Below are positions 31,553 to 40,540 of a DNA stretch of 61,633 nucleotides, piece after piece. Made by a program: the position numbers and the translations under genes. Source of the stretch: an uncultured Roseburia sp. (lineage in GTDB: Bacteria > Bacillota > Clostridia > Lachnospirales > Lachnospiraceae); contig CAKQXQ010000013.1 in assembly GCA_934292805.1 (NCBI GenBank), positions 1 through 61,633 of the forward strand, given 5' to 3'. The notes under the pieces were generated by a model, which had not been told where the DNA came from, did no database searches, and was given only the letters and a program-made list of their open reading frames with translations. Every line of letters begins with the position of its first letter. Within the stretch, counting starts at the first letter, position 1.

Positions 31553-32795
31553 GGTAATTGTAATAGGTGGAGGACCTGCCGGGATGTTTGCGGCAATCGC
31601 AGCCGCAGAAAACGGGCATCAGGTCACACTTCTGGAAAAGAATGAAAAGCTTGGGAAAAAACTTTTTATTACCGGAAAAGGAAGATGCAATATTACAAAT
31701 TCGAGTGATATGGATGTCCTTTTTAACAGCGTGGTGACAAACCGCAAGTTTTTGTACAGTGCTTTTTATGCATATGATAATCAGATGGTGATCGATTTTT
31801 TTGAACAGGCGGGACTGGCAGTGAAGAATGAACGTGGCAACCGCATTTTTCCTGTTTCAGACCATTCGTCTGATGTGATCGCTGCCTTACAGCGTGTTTT
31901 AAAGAAAAACAATGTAGAAATAAAGCTTTATACTGAGGTAGACAGCCTGCTTTATGAGAGTATAGCCGATGAAGATGGCACAAAGAAGGTCTGCGGAGTA
32001 AAGCTTTCAAATGGGGGCATATTAAAAGCAGATGATGTGATCGTTGCAACCGGCGGTTTCTCTTACCAGACAACCGGTTCGACCGGTGACGGTTACCGGT
32101 TTGCAAAAGAAGCCGGTCATACGGTGACAGATATCTGCCCGTCGCTTGTTCCACTTAATGCAAAAGAAGAATATGTGCGGCAAATGCAGGGACTTTCCCT
32201 CAAAAATGTAAATGTAAGAATTTATAATGGAAAAAAGCTTCTTTATGATGAGTTTGGGGAAATGCTTTTTACACACTTCGGTGTAAGCGGACCGCTTGTA
32301 CTGACAGCCAGTGCTGTGATAAAACCGGAGCTTTTAAAGCAGCCGCTTCATATGGAGATCGATCTGAAACCTGCATTGTCGGAAGAACAGTTGGACAAAC
32401 GTGTTCTGAAGGACTTTGAAGAAGCGAAGAATAAGCAGTTTAAGAATTCGATCGGCAAACTTTTCCCAACGAAAATGGAAAGTGTCATGATCGAACTTTC
32501 AAAGATCGATCCGGATAAAAAAGTGAATGAGATCACAAAAGAAGAAAGACAGGATTTTGTGAGACTGATAAAAGCTTTTCCACTGACTTTAAACGGAACA
32601 AGAGATTTTAATGAAGCGATCATTACAAAAGGCGGCGTGAAAGTGAATGAAGTGAACCCGTCTACAATGGAATCAAAGAAGGTCAGAAACCTTTATTTCT
32701 GTGGAGAGGTACTTGATCTTGATGCAGTGACAGGAGGGTTTAATCTTCAGATTGCATGGTCTACCGGACATCTTGCCGGTATGTGTGTGGAATAA
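31545..32795 (+). CDS. HI0933/BaiN-family FAD-dependent oxidoreductase
   Basis: A 416-aa flavoprotein of the HI0933 (YhiN/BaiN) family. The FAD Rossmann motif GGGPAGMFAAIAAAENG is at residues about 7-23. LGKKLFITGKGRCNITNSS near 38-56 and the C-terminal VTGGFNLQIAWSTGHLAG are family hallmarks. Members are widespread and mostly uncharacterised; one clostridial member (BaiN) was assigned to bile-acid intermediate reduction. Nothing here links this copy to bile acids, and its operon context (rpiR-type, cmk, ispH, rpsA) suggests a housekeeping role. It overlaps the regulator gene by 8 bases. Confidence 0.88.
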   Translation: MSKVIVIGGGPAGMFAAIAAAENGHQVTLLEKNEKLGKKLFITGKGRCNITNSSDMDVLFNSVVTNRKFLYSAFYAYDNQMVIDFFEQAGLAVKNERGNRIFPVSDHSSDVIAALQRVLKKNNVEIKLYTEVDSLLYESIADEDGTKKVCGVKLSNGGILKADDVIVATGGFSYQTTGSTGDGYRFAKEAGHTVTDICPSLVPLNAKEEYVRQMQGLSLKNVNVRIYNGKKLLYDEFGEMLFTHFGVSGPLVLTASAVIKPELLKQPLHMEIDLKPALSEEQLDKRVLKDFEEAKNKQFKNSIGKLFPTKMESVMIELSKIDPDKKVNEITKEERQDFVRLIKAFPLTLNGTRDFNEAIITKGGVKVNEVNPSTMESKKVRNLYFCGEVLDLDAVTGGFNLQIAWSTGHLAGMCVE

Positions 32796-32827
32796 TAAAA
32801 AATATAAATTGGAGGAATGAATATAAT

Positions 32828-33499
32828 ATGAGTATGAATATTGCAATTGACGGACCTGCCGGAGCAGGAAAGAGTACGATCGCGAAGAAACTTGCAAAGG
32901 AACTGGGATTTGTATATGTGGATACGGGAGCAATGTACCGTGCCATGGCATACTTTTTTCTGACACATGACATTAAAGCGTCCGAAGAAGAAAAAATTGC
33001 TGCAGCCTGCCCGGATGTAGATGTGACGATCGTTTACGAAAATGGAGAACAGCAGGTGATTTTAAACGGTGAGAATGTCAACGGATATATCCGTAATGAG
33101 GAAGTAGGCAACATGGCGTCTTCTACCAGTGTTTATCCTGTTGTAAGAACAAAGCTTGTGGAGCTGCAGAGAAAACTTGCAGAAAGTACAGATGTGATCA
33201 TGGATGGAAGAGATATCGGAACATGCGTTCTTCCGAATGCCCAGGTAAAAATATATCTGACAGCAAGTTCCAGAACAAGAGCCGGAAGAAGATACGAAGA
33301 GCTGAAAGCAAAGGGCGTGGACTGCAATCTGGACGAGATAGAGAAAGATATTATCGACAGGGATTACAGGGATATGCATCGTGAAACGTCGCCATTAAAA
33401 CAGGCCGATGATGCAGTGCTTGTCGATTCTTCCTACATGAACATCGATGAAGTTGTAGATGCGATCCGCAAAATATACGAAGAAAAAGCAGGAAAATAA
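32828..33499 (+). CDS. cmk: Cytidylate kinase
   Basis: A 223-aa P-loop kinase phosphorylating CMP/dCMP. Walker A GPAGAGKST lies at residues about 8-16, the substrate segment VDTGAMYRAMAY near 34, MDGRDIGTCVLP near 123 and the lid Arg-rich stretch RDYRDMHRETSPL near 179. The open frame extends upstream, but GGAGG at 32811-32815 and the conserved N-terminus MNIAIDGPAG place the start at 32828 (or the ATG 6 bases later). The stop is adjacent to the ispH start. Confidence 0.95.
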   Translation: MSMNIAIDGPAGAGKSTIAKKLAKELGFVYVDTGAMYRAMAYFFLTHDIKASEEEKIAAACPDVDVTIVYENGEQQVILNGENVNGYIRNEEVGNMASSTSVYPVVRTKLVELQRKLAESTDVIMDGRDIGTCVLPNAQVKIYLTASSRTRAGRRYEELKAKGVDCNLDEIEKDIIDRDYRDMHRETSPLKQADDAVLVDSSYMNIDEVVDAIRKIYEEKAGK

Positions 33500-33500
33500 T

Positions 33501-34355
33501 ATGAACGTAGTTTTGGCAAAAAGTGCAGGATTCTGTTTTGGAGTAAAAAGAGCAGTAGAAACTGTTTATCAACAGACGGAGAAAAGTGAACATCCAATCT
33601 ACACATTCGGACCGATCATTCATAATGAAGAAGTTGTTGCTGATCTGGAGAAAAAAGGAGTGCAGGTAGTTTCTTCTGCAAACGAGCTGATAGGAAAACC
33701 AAAAGGAACTGTGATCATCCGTTCTCATGGAGTGGAAAGGAAGATTTATGAAGAAATCCGCGGACTTGGATTTGAAATTGTAGATGCAACCTGTCCGTTT
33801 GTGCTGAAAATCCACAGACTGGTTGAACAATATGGACAGGAAGGATATCATGTTGTGATCATAGGAAATGAAACACATCCGGAAGTGGAAGGAATCAAAG
33901 GCTGGTCTAATGAAACAGAGACAACTGTAATAGGAACAAAAGAAGAGGCGGAGGCGTTTTGCATACCATCCGGGAAAAAGGTGTGTATTGTATCACAAAC
34001 GACATTTAATTACAATAAATTTCAAGAATTAGTTGAAATTGTGAGCAAAAAAGGTTATGATATAATTGTTTTAAATACTATCTGTAATGCTACGGAAGAG
34101 AGACAGACGGAGGCGGAGCAAATCGCGAAGGAAGTTGATGCCATGATCGTCATAGGCGGCAAGGCAAGTTCCAATACACAGAAGTTATTTGAAATATGTA
34201 AAAAAGAATGTGCAAATACTTACTATATACAGACAATAAAGGATCTTGATTTAACCAGATTGAAATCCACCGATAACGTAGGTATTACCGCAGGGGCTTC
34301 TACCCCAAACAATATTATTGAGGAGGTTCAAAAGAATGTCAGAAATGAGCTTTGA
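33501..34355 (+). CDS. ispH: 4-hydroxy-3-methylbut-2-enyl diphosphate reductase
   Basis: A 284-aa [4Fe-4S] enzyme catalysing the last step of the MEP isoprenoid pathway. The three cluster cysteines are present: C12 in AGFCFGVKRA, C98 in ATCPFV and C195 in TICNATEERQ, together with HPEVEG. Starting one base after the cmk stop, it is coupled to it. Its final 20 bases overlap rpsA in another frame. In many clostridia IspH and ribosomal protein S1 are a single fused protein; here they are separate overlapping genes. Confidence 0.95.
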   Translation: MNVVLAKSAGFCFGVKRAVETVYQQTEKSEHPIYTFGPIIHNEEVVADLEKKGVQVVSSANELIGKPKGTVIIRSHGVERKIYEEIRGLGFEIVDATCPFVLKIHRLVEQYGQEGYHVVIIGNETHPEVEGIKGWSNETETTVIGTKEEAEAFCIPSGKKVCIVSQTTFNYNKFQELVEIVSKKGYDIIVLNTICNATEERQTEAEQIAKEVDAMIVIGGKASSNTQKLFEICKKECANTYYIQTIKDLDLTRLKSTDNVGITAGASTPNNIIEEVQKNVRNEL

Positions 34356-35430
34356 ACAAATGTTAGAGGAATCATTCAAAACAATAAGAAATGGAGAGGT
34401 AGTTGAAGGTACCGTTATCGATGTGAAACCTGATGAGATCGTTTTAAATATCGGCTACAAGTCAGACGGAATCATTACACGCAGCGAGTATACAAACGAA
34501 GCAAACGTTGATCTTACAACATTAGTACACGTTGGTGACACAATGGAAGCAAAAGTGTTGAAAGTAAACGATGGCGAAGGACAGGTTCTTTTAACATACA
34601 AACGCCTTGCAGCTGAAAAAGGAAGCAAGAGATTAGAAGAAGCATTTGAAAACAAAGAAGTTTTAACAGCAAAAGTTTCTCAGGTATTAGATGGTGGTTT
34701 ATGTGTTGTTGTTGATGAGACAAGAGTATTCATCCCAGCAAGCCTTGTATCTGATTCTTACGAGAAAGATCTTTCCAAATACAAAGATCAGGAGATCCAG
34801 TTTGTGATCAGCGAATTCAATCCAAAACGCAGAAGAATCATCGGTGACAGAAAACAGTTATTAGTTGAGAAGAAATTAGAGCAGCAGAAAGAACTGTTTG
34901 CAAAGATTAAAGTTGGTGATGTTATGGAAGGTACTGTTAAGAATGTAACAGACTTCGGTGCATTTATCGATTTAGGCGGAGCAGACGGATTACTTCATAT
35001 CTCTGAGATGTCATGGGGAAGAGTAGAGAGCCCTAAGAAAGTATTTAATGTTGGAGATACAGTAAGAGTATTCATTAAAGATATTAATGAAACCAAGATT
35101 GCACTCAGCATGAAATTCCCATCTGAGAACCCGTGGAATGGTGCAGCTGAGAAGTTTGCAGTTGGTAATATCGTAAAAGGTAAAGTAGCAAGAATGACAG
35201 ACTTTGGTGCATTCGTTGAACTTGCTCCAGGTGTTGACGCATTACTTCACGTTTCCCAGATTTCAAAAGATCATGTTGAGAAACCAGCAGATGTATTAAA
35301 GATTGGTCAGGAAATCGAAGCAAAAGTTGTTGATTTCAATGAAGAAGATAAGAAAATCAGCTTATCTATTAAGGCTTTAGAAGCTCCGGAAGAGACAACA
35401 GAAGAAGCTGAAGCTCCTGTAGAAGAATAA
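34336..35430 (+). CDS. rpsA: 30S ribosomal protein S1 homologue (four S1 domains)
   Basis: A 364-aa protein with four S1 RNA-binding repeats at residues about 18-88, 105-170, 190-260 and 275-345 (for example GTVKNVTDFGAFIDLGGADGL and GKVARMTDFGAFVELAPGVDAL), and an acidic Glu-rich C-terminus. Firmicute S1 proteins are shorter than the six-domain E. coli S1 and help translate or stabilise mRNAs. The AGGAGG ribosome-binding site lies inside the ispH coding end, 9 bases before the ATG at 34336, so translation is coupled to ispH. Confidence 0.93.
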   Translation: MSEMSFEQMLEESFKTIRNGEVVEGTVIDVKPDEIVLNIGYKSDGIITRSEYTNEANVDLTTLVHVGDTMEAKVLKVNDGEGQVLLTYKRLAAEKGSKRLEEAFENKEVLTAKVSQVLDGGLCVVVDETRVFIPASLVSDSYEKDLSKYKDQEIQFVISEFNPKRRRIIGDRKQLLVEKKLEQQKELFAKIKVGDVMEGTVKNVTDFGAFIDLGGADGLLHISEMSWGRVESPKKVFNVGDTVRVFIKDINETKIALSMKFPSENPWNGAAEKFAVGNIVKGKVARMTDFGAFVELAPGVDALLHVSQISKDHVEKPADVLKIGQEIEAKVVDFNEEDKKISLSIKALEAPEETTEEAEAPVEE

Positions 35431-35462
35431 GAAGATGTCTGTGAATGACAGATAATGAGACG

Positions 35463-35533
35463 AAAGTCCCTGATGAAAAGCACCGTATCCGGCAATAGCT
35501 GGATACGGTGCTTTTGAAATCAGGGACTTTTTT
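35463..35533. terminator. Long two-part hairpin, shared terminator of rpsA and the convergent exonuclease gene
   Basis: Outer stem AAAGTCCCTGAT / ATCAGGGACTTT (12 bp) and inner stem AAAAGCACCGTATCC / GGATACGGTGCTTTT (15 bp), both perfect, 10-nt loop, TTTTTT on the plus strand. The right edge overlaps the stop codon of the minus-strand gene, so the structure can serve both directions. Confidence 0.9.
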
Positions 35534-36623
35534 ACATTACCATCTGTTGTAAGATTTGCAGGACATAGTGGAAAATCTGTTCATCAGAAGACAGGAAAGT
35601 TTCTGTTAATTCAAAGTAAGAATGACGATCCTTATAATTCTCTTTGAAAACCGGAGAAAAAAGATCCTCATACTGCGGAACAAAAATACTGTTTTTTCGT
35701 ATATAACAGTTTGTCTTTGAAGCTTTTTTACGGTAAGCTTTGTCAACATAAGTGGCTACACTTTTGTGTATGGCACGGTCTTCTTCCGGAAGATAATAGT
35801 ATTCTTTTGGATGTTCCAGAAAAAATTTTAATTCGCCATCATACAGACGGACTGATAGCCTGGAATAAGAACCGGTTCCTGTGAAATAGAATTCTTTCAA
35901 CCGGCAGGAAACACGTGCCGGCAGAGGGGCTGGGTGAAAAAGGGTAAAAATCAGTTCTTTCTGATAATTACCATTGATATCTTTGTAAAGATTTGTTTCC
36001 AGGTCTGAAACCGTAAAGTTCCCGGAAAAAAGAGATTTATAATTTAAAAGAGGAAGCAGTTGGATAAGACCAAGTATGTCCTCATAATTGTGCTGTTTTA
36101 AGAGATTGAGTTCAGTGCTATCTGGTGATGATGTGTACTTTTTATAAACAGCGATCAGCTCTCCACCGGTGTAACAGTCATTGCGCCGGATGTTTAAAAA
36201 GCTTTCCAATGTTTTCTGTTTGTAATCCGGAAGCTGAAAAAAATGCCGCATGGAGGTGGCAATTTTATAAAAGTCAATAGACTCTTTTTGCGAAAAAGGA
36301 CTGAAAAACTGATACTTTTTGCATTTAAAATCCAGGTATGGGAGATCGAATCCACAACCATTAAAAGTTGCGATTTTTGAAAAAGAAGACAGAAGCTGCA
36401 GAAACTCTGACAAAACGTTTGCTTCTTCGGATTCAGTATCAGCAAAAAACTGTGTAATAGTGATGAGATCGTTTTTTCGATATGCACATCCGATCAGATA
36501 AAGGGAAGTATAAGAAGGCGAAAACCCGGTAGTCTCAATATCAAAAAATAAGATATCTTCTGTGAAAACAGAAGATGCCGGCTCGTTAACGGTATATGGA
36601 ATAGTATTGGTCCAGATTTTCAT
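35532..36623 (-). CDS. RNase H-fold 3'-5' exonuclease, YprB-type (DEDD superfamily)
   Basis: A 363-aa protein. LFFDIETTGFSP (residues about 25-36) gives the first Asp-x-Glu metal site. Further acidic motifs are TFNGCGFDLPYL (near 88) and HNYEDILGLIQLL (near 180). This is the ribonuclease H-like YprB domain, which in B. subtilis lies next to a DEAD-box helicase gene. Function is inferred as a DNA or RNA exonuclease; substrates are unknown. The C-terminal half (after residue 200) has no motif I recognise. A GTG at 36635 is possible, but AGGAG is better placed for the ATG at 36623. It faces rpsA and diverges from rnfC. Confidence 0.75.
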   Translation of the reverse strand: MKIWTNTIPYTVNEPASSVFTEDILFFDIETTGFSPSYTSLYLIGCAYRKNDLITITQFFADTESEEANVLSEFLQLLSSFSKIATFNGCGFDLPYLDFKCKKYQFFSPFSQKESIDFYKIATSMRHFFQLPDYKQKTLESFLNIRRNDCYTGGELIAVYKKYTSSPDSTELNLLKQHNYEDILGLIQLLPLLNYKSLFSGNFTVSDLETNLYKDINGNYQKELIFTLFHPAPLPARVSCRLKEFYFTGTGSYSRLSVRLYDGELKFFLEHPKEYYYLPEEDRAIHKSVATYVDKAYRKKASKTNCYIRKNSIFVPQYEDLFSPVFKENYKDRHSYFELTETFLSSDEQIFHYVLQILQQMVM

Positions 36624-36687
36624 GAGGCAGTTCACTCCTAATAAATATTTGATCAGGCATTAAGATATAATGAAATCTCTGTGATAC

Positions 36688-36716
36688 AGTATATCATATT
36701 TGGAAACAGATAGAAA
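36688..36716 (-). promoter_or_regulatory. Minus-strand promoter of the exonuclease gene
   Basis: On the minus strand: TTTCTA (36716-36711), 17-base spacing, TATACT (36693-36688). Confidence 0.55.
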
Positions 36717-36766
36717 AAATTGTTAAAAAGTTATCAGAAGGTTCTTAAAAAAATACAAAAAAAAGT

Positions 36767-36794
36767 ATGCCAAAAGAGCAAGCTGTGATATAAT
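36767..36794 (+). promoter_or_regulatory. Extended -10 promoter of the rnf operon
   Basis: ATGCCA (36767-36772), 16-base spacing, TGATATAAT with -10 at 36789-36794, about 65 bases before rnfC. Confidence 0.65.
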
Positions 36795-36861
36795 AACGGT
36801 TATGGTACGAAGCAGTTATATGCTAAGTACGATACTAAATAAGAGAAAGCGGGGCACAAAA

Positions 36862-38181
36862 ATGGGTTTAAAGACATTTAAAGGTGGCGTCCATCCTTAT
36901 GAAGGAAAGGAACTGGCAAAAGATCAGCCAATAAAAGAAGTTTTACCAAAGGGTGATCTTGTGTATCCGGTATCCCAGCATATCGGCGCACCGGCAAATC
37001 CAATTGTAGCGAAAGGTGATACCGTATTAAGAGGGCAGAAGATTGCAGAAGCAGGCGGATTTGTTTCTTCTCCAATCTATGCATCTGTATCCGGTACTGT
37101 AAAAGCCATTGAACCACGTCGTGTAGCGGTGGGTGATATGGTGAATTCCATTGTGATTGAGAATGATGGAGAGTATAAGGAAGTAGAGTTCACACCATGT
37201 GAGGATGTGACAGCTCTTTCCAAAGAAGAGATTATTAATAAGGTAAAAGAAGCAGGCGTAGTCGGAATGGGTGGTGCAGGATTCCCTACTCATGTAAAAC
37301 TTTCTCCGAAAGAACCGGAAAAGATTGAGTACATTATTGCAAACTGTGCAGAATGTGAGCCATACCTGACAGCGGATTACCGCAGAATGCTTGAAAATCC
37401 GGAAGAGTTAGTAGCAGGAATGAAAATTATCTTACAGCTCTTTGACAAGGCAAAGGGTGTGTTTGGTGTTGAGAATAACAAACCGGACTGTATTGCAAAG
37501 TTACAGGAATTAACAAAAGACGAGCCGCGTATGGAAGTCTGTCCTTTACAGACCAAGTATCCACAGGGTGGTGAGCGTCAGCTGATCTACGCTGTAACAG
37601 GCAGAGCGATCAACTCCAAGATGCTTCCGGCAGATGCAGGATGCATCGTAGATAACGTTGAGACGATCATTGCTATCTATAATGCTGTAAAATTAGGCAA
37701 ACCGGTCATGAACCGTGTATCTACAATTACAGGTGATGCAATTGCGAATCCTGGCAACTTCCTGTATTATATCGGAACCAATTATGCAGAATTGGTTGAG
37801 GCAGCAGGTGGATTTAAGGTACAGCCACAGAAAGTTATTTCAGGCGGACCAATGATGGGATTTTCCATGTTCTCACTGGATATTCCTACAACAAAGACAT
37901 CTTCCTCACTGTTATGCTTTGCTGAAGATGAAGTGGCAAAGGTTGAGCCTTCACCATGTATCAATTGTGGACGTTGTGTTGAGGCATGTCCTGAACAGCT
38001 GATCCCATCCAGACTTGCAAAGATGGCAGATCATGGAGTTGCTGATGAATTTGAGAAGTGGCACGGACTTGAGTGTATCGAGTGCGGAAGCTGCAGCTTC
38101 GCATGTCCTGCAAAACGTCAGCTGGCCCAGTCTATTAAGACGATGAAAAAACAGGTTCTTGCAGCAAAGAGAAAGAAATAG
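36862..38181 (+). CDS. rnfC: Rnf complex subunit RnfC (NADH-binding, two [4Fe-4S])
   Basis: A 439-aa peripheral subunit that exchanges electrons with NAD+. It has an N-terminal barrel-sandwich region (YPVSQHIGAPANPIVAKGD), a Rossmann-like FMN/NADH domain with GVVGMGGAGFPTHVKL (near residue 133) and two ferredoxin motifs CINCGRCVEACP and CIECGSCSFACP near the C-terminus. The start at 36862 behind GCGGGG is preferred over an ATG at 36802 that lacks a ribosome-binding site. First gene of rnfCDGEAB, the clostridial order. Confidence 0.96.
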   Translation: MGLKTFKGGVHPYEGKELAKDQPIKEVLPKGDLVYPVSQHIGAPANPIVAKGDTVLRGQKIAEAGGFVSSPIYASVSGTVKAIEPRRVAVGDMVNSIVIENDGEYKEVEFTPCEDVTALSKEEIINKVKEAGVVGMGGAGFPTHVKLSPKEPEKIEYIIANCAECEPYLTADYRRMLENPEELVAGMKIILQLFDKAKGVFGVENNKPDCIAKLQELTKDEPRMEVCPLQTKYPQGGERQLIYAVTGRAINSKMLPADAGCIVDNVETIIAIYNAVKLGKPVMNRVSTITGDAIANPGNFLYYIGTNYAELVEAAGGFKVQPQKVISGGPMMGFSMFSLDIPTTKTSSSLLCFAEDEVAKVEPSPCINCGRCVEACPEQLIPSRLAKMADHGVADEFEKWHGLECIECGSCSFACPAKRQLAQSIKTMKKQVLAAKRKK

Positions 38182-38244
38182 AAAGACAATCAAGACAAAA
38201 TTTAAGACTTATTGTAACAAAATACGAAGAAAGAGGTGGATCCC

Positions 38245-39192
38245 GTGAGTGATTTATATCATGTTTCATCATCACCACACGTACGCTCGAAAGATACAAC
38301 AAGCAAGATCATGCTTTATGTGATCATTGCATTATTGCCAACAAGTTTGTTTGGTATTTATAATTTCGGCATCAGAGCGTTAATTTTAATTTTAGCAACT
38401 ATCGCAAGCTGTGTAGCTTCCGAATGGATCTTCAATAAGATCGTACATAAAAAGAACAGCATCGATGATCTGAGTGCAGTTGTAACAGGTTTACTTCTTG
38501 CATTAAACCTTCCGGCATCACTTCCTTGGTGGGAAGCTGTGATCGGTGGTGTGTTCGCAATCGTTATTGTTAAGATGATGTTCGGTGGACTCGGACAGAA
38601 CTTTATGAACCCGGCTCTCGGAGCAAGATGTTTCTTACTGATCGCATTTGCAGCAGATATGACAAACTTTACTGTAGGTGCATACTCAGGTGCAACACCA
38701 CTTGCCCAGATGAGAAATGGCGAGGCAGTTGACACTATGAGCATGCTGATCGGTAAGACAGCAGGTACAATTGGTGAGACATCTGCGATCGCAATTTTAA
38801 TCGGAGCGATCTTCCTGATTTTAATGGGTGTTATCGATCTTAGAATCCCGGCATCTTATATCATTACATTTGTTGTATTCATTCTGTTATTTGGCGGACA
38901 TGGATTCGACATGAACTATGTAACAGCACAGCTTTGCGGTGGTGGATTAATGCTTGGCGCATTCTTTATGGCAACTGACTATGTAACTTCTCCAATCACA
39001 CCAAGAGGACAGATTATCTTCGGAATCTGCTGTGGTATCTTCACAGGATTATTCCGTTGCTTCGGAGCCAATGCAGAAGGTGTTTCCTTTGCAATTATCT
39101 TAAGCAACCTCTTAGTTCCTATGATCGAGAAATACACAGTACCAACTGCTTTTGGTGTCGTTAAGACAAAACCGGAAAAGGAGGCAAAGTAA
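38245..39192 (+). CDS. rnfD: Rnf complex subunit RnfD (FMN-carrying membrane subunit)
   Basis: A 315-aa polytopic protein related to NqrB, part of the ion-translocating core. It begins with SSSPHVRSKDTTS, a family hallmark, and contains the covalent FMN attachment region (SGATPLAQM near residue 155, with the acceptor Thr). Several hydrophobic helices follow. The start is a GTG at 38245 behind AAGAGGTGG; the earlier GTG overlaps that site. The rnfG start is 3 bases after its stop. Confidence 0.94.
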   Translation: MSDLYHVSSSPHVRSKDTTSKIMLYVIIALLPTSLFGIYNFGIRALILILATIASCVASEWIFNKIVHKKNSIDDLSAVVTGLLLALNLPASLPWWEAVIGGVFAIVIVKMMFGGLGQNFMNPALGARCFLLIAFAADMTNFTVGAYSGATPLAQMRNGEAVDTMSMLIGKTAGTIGETSAIAILIGAIFLILMGVIDLRIPASYIITFVVFILLFGGHGFDMNYVTAQLCGGGLMLGAFFMATDYVTSPITPRGQIIFGICCGIFTGLFRCFGANAEGVSFAIILSNLLVPMIEKYTVPTAFGVVKTKPEKEAK

Positions 39193-39195
39193 ATT

Positions 39196-39804
39196 ATGAA
39201 TAAAAAAATCGTACATGACGCTTTGGTTTTATTCGCATTTACAGTTGTTCTTGGTTTGATCCTCGGAGTTGTCTATGGAATTACCAAACCTTCTATTGAT
39301 AAGGTAAATTACGAAAAAACACAGGCTGCATACAAACAGGTATTTGAAGATGCAGCATCTTTTGAAGAATACAGTGATTTTGACGCAGATGCAGCAGCAG
39401 CACTTATGACAGAAAAAGGATTTTCTGATCAGATCGACAGTGTGAATACTGCTCTTGATGCGAGTGGCAATGTGATTGGTTATGTATTAACCGTTACAGC
39501 AAAGGATGCCAGTCAGGCAACCATTACATTCTCTGTTGGTATCCAGAATGATGGTACTGTCAATGGTTATTCGATTACCAATATCGCAGAGACACCTGGA
39601 CTTGGTATGAAAGCACAGGAAGAAGCTTTCTATGGCCAGTTCGAAGGTAAAAATGTAGATTCTTTCACTGTTGTAAAAGCAACACCTGCTTCTGACAACG
39701 AGATCGAGTCTATTTCCGGTGCAACGATCACATCCAAAGCTATGGCAAATGGTGTGAATGCCTGCATCGCATACTTCCAGAATGTATTAGGAGGTACAAA
39801 CTAA
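39196..39804 (+). CDS. rnfG: Rnf complex subunit RnfG (covalent FMN)
   Basis: A 202-aa single-pass protein with an N-terminal transmembrane helix (residues about 9-29) and an extracytoplasmic FMN-binding domain ending with SISGATITSKAM, which holds the S(T)GAT flavinylation site (near residue 180). AAGGAGG precedes the start. The stop overlaps the rnfE ATG by one base. Confidence 0.94.
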   Translation: MNKKIVHDALVLFAFTVVLGLILGVVYGITKPSIDKVNYEKTQAAYKQVFEDAASFEEYSDFDADAAAALMTEKGFSDQIDSVNTALDASGNVIGYVLTVTAKDASQATITFSVGIQNDGTVNGYSITNIAETPGLGMKAQEEAFYGQFEGKNVDSFTVVKATPASDNEIESISGATITSKAMANGVNACIAYFQNVLGGTN

Positions 39805-40526
39805 TGAACAAAAATGTAGAACGTTTATATAACGGTATTATCAAAGAAAACCCGACGTTCGTTCTGATGCTGGGTATGTGTCCGACATTGGCGGTTACAT
39901 CTTCAGCGATCAACGGACTTGGTATGGGACTTTCTACAACAGTCGTATTAGTATTATCCAACTTATTGATCTCAGCATTCCGTAAGGTGATTCCGAACGG
40001 TGTGCGTATGCCGGCTTACATCGTTATTGTAGCTTCACTTGTTACTGTAGTTCAGTTTTTAATGCAGGCTTATACACCAAGTCTTTCTGACTCTTTGGGT
40101 GTGTATATTCCTCTGATTGTTGTAAACTGTATCATCTTAGGACGTGCGGAAAGCTATGCCTCCAAGAATCCGGTTGTTCCGTCTATTTTTGATGGACTTG
40201 GTATGGGACTTGGATTTACACTTGGTCTGACACTGATCGGTCTGTTCCGTGAATTACTCGGTGCAGGACAGATTTTTGGTGCACAGGTTCTTTCCTTAAG
40301 CTGGTTCACACCGATCACAATCTTCGTTATGGCACCTGGTGCATTCCTTGTACTTGCATGTCTGGTTGCTGTTATGAATATTGTAAGAGCTAAGATGGAA
40401 GCAAAAGGCAAACCACTTGCAAAACCATCCGGATGTATTACAGGAGACTGTGCAGGATGTGGAATGTCTGCAACATGTACCGGTAAAAAGCCGGAAGCAT
40501 CAGCAGTTGCTGAGAAAACAGAGTAG
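39804..40526 (+). CDS. rnfE: Rnf complex subunit RnfE with a cysteine-rich C-terminal tail
   Basis: A 240-aa membrane subunit homologous to NqrD, one of the two antiparallel subunits (with RnfA) at the electron path through the membrane. NPTFVLMLGMCPTLAVTSS (residues about 16-34) contains the conserved Cys of the intramembrane Fe-S site. After the last helix there is an extension of about 45 residues with four cysteines in 15 residues (C211, C216, C219, C225), not part of the E. coli/NqrD core. The tail could hold an Fe-S cluster or metal; this is an inference. Confidence 0.92.
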   Translation: MNKNVERLYNGIIKENPTFVLMLGMCPTLAVTSSAINGLGMGLSTTVVLVLSNLLISAFRKVIPNGVRMPAYIVIVASLVTVVQFLMQAYTPSLSDSLGVYIPLIVVNCIILGRAESYASKNPVVPSIFDGLGMGLGFTLGLTLIGLFRELLGAGQIFGAQVLSLSWFTPITIFVMAPGAFLVLACLVAVMNIVRAKMEAKGKPLAKPSGCITGDCAGCGMSATCTGKKPEASAVAEKTE

Positions 40527-40540
40527 GAGGATAGATACAG

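Noticed and set aside
31545..32795. Bile-acid metabolism locus (BaiN relative)
   Set aside because: HI0933-family proteins are widespread, and no other bai-type gene is nearby. The operon context is housekeeping, so a bile-acid role is not supported.
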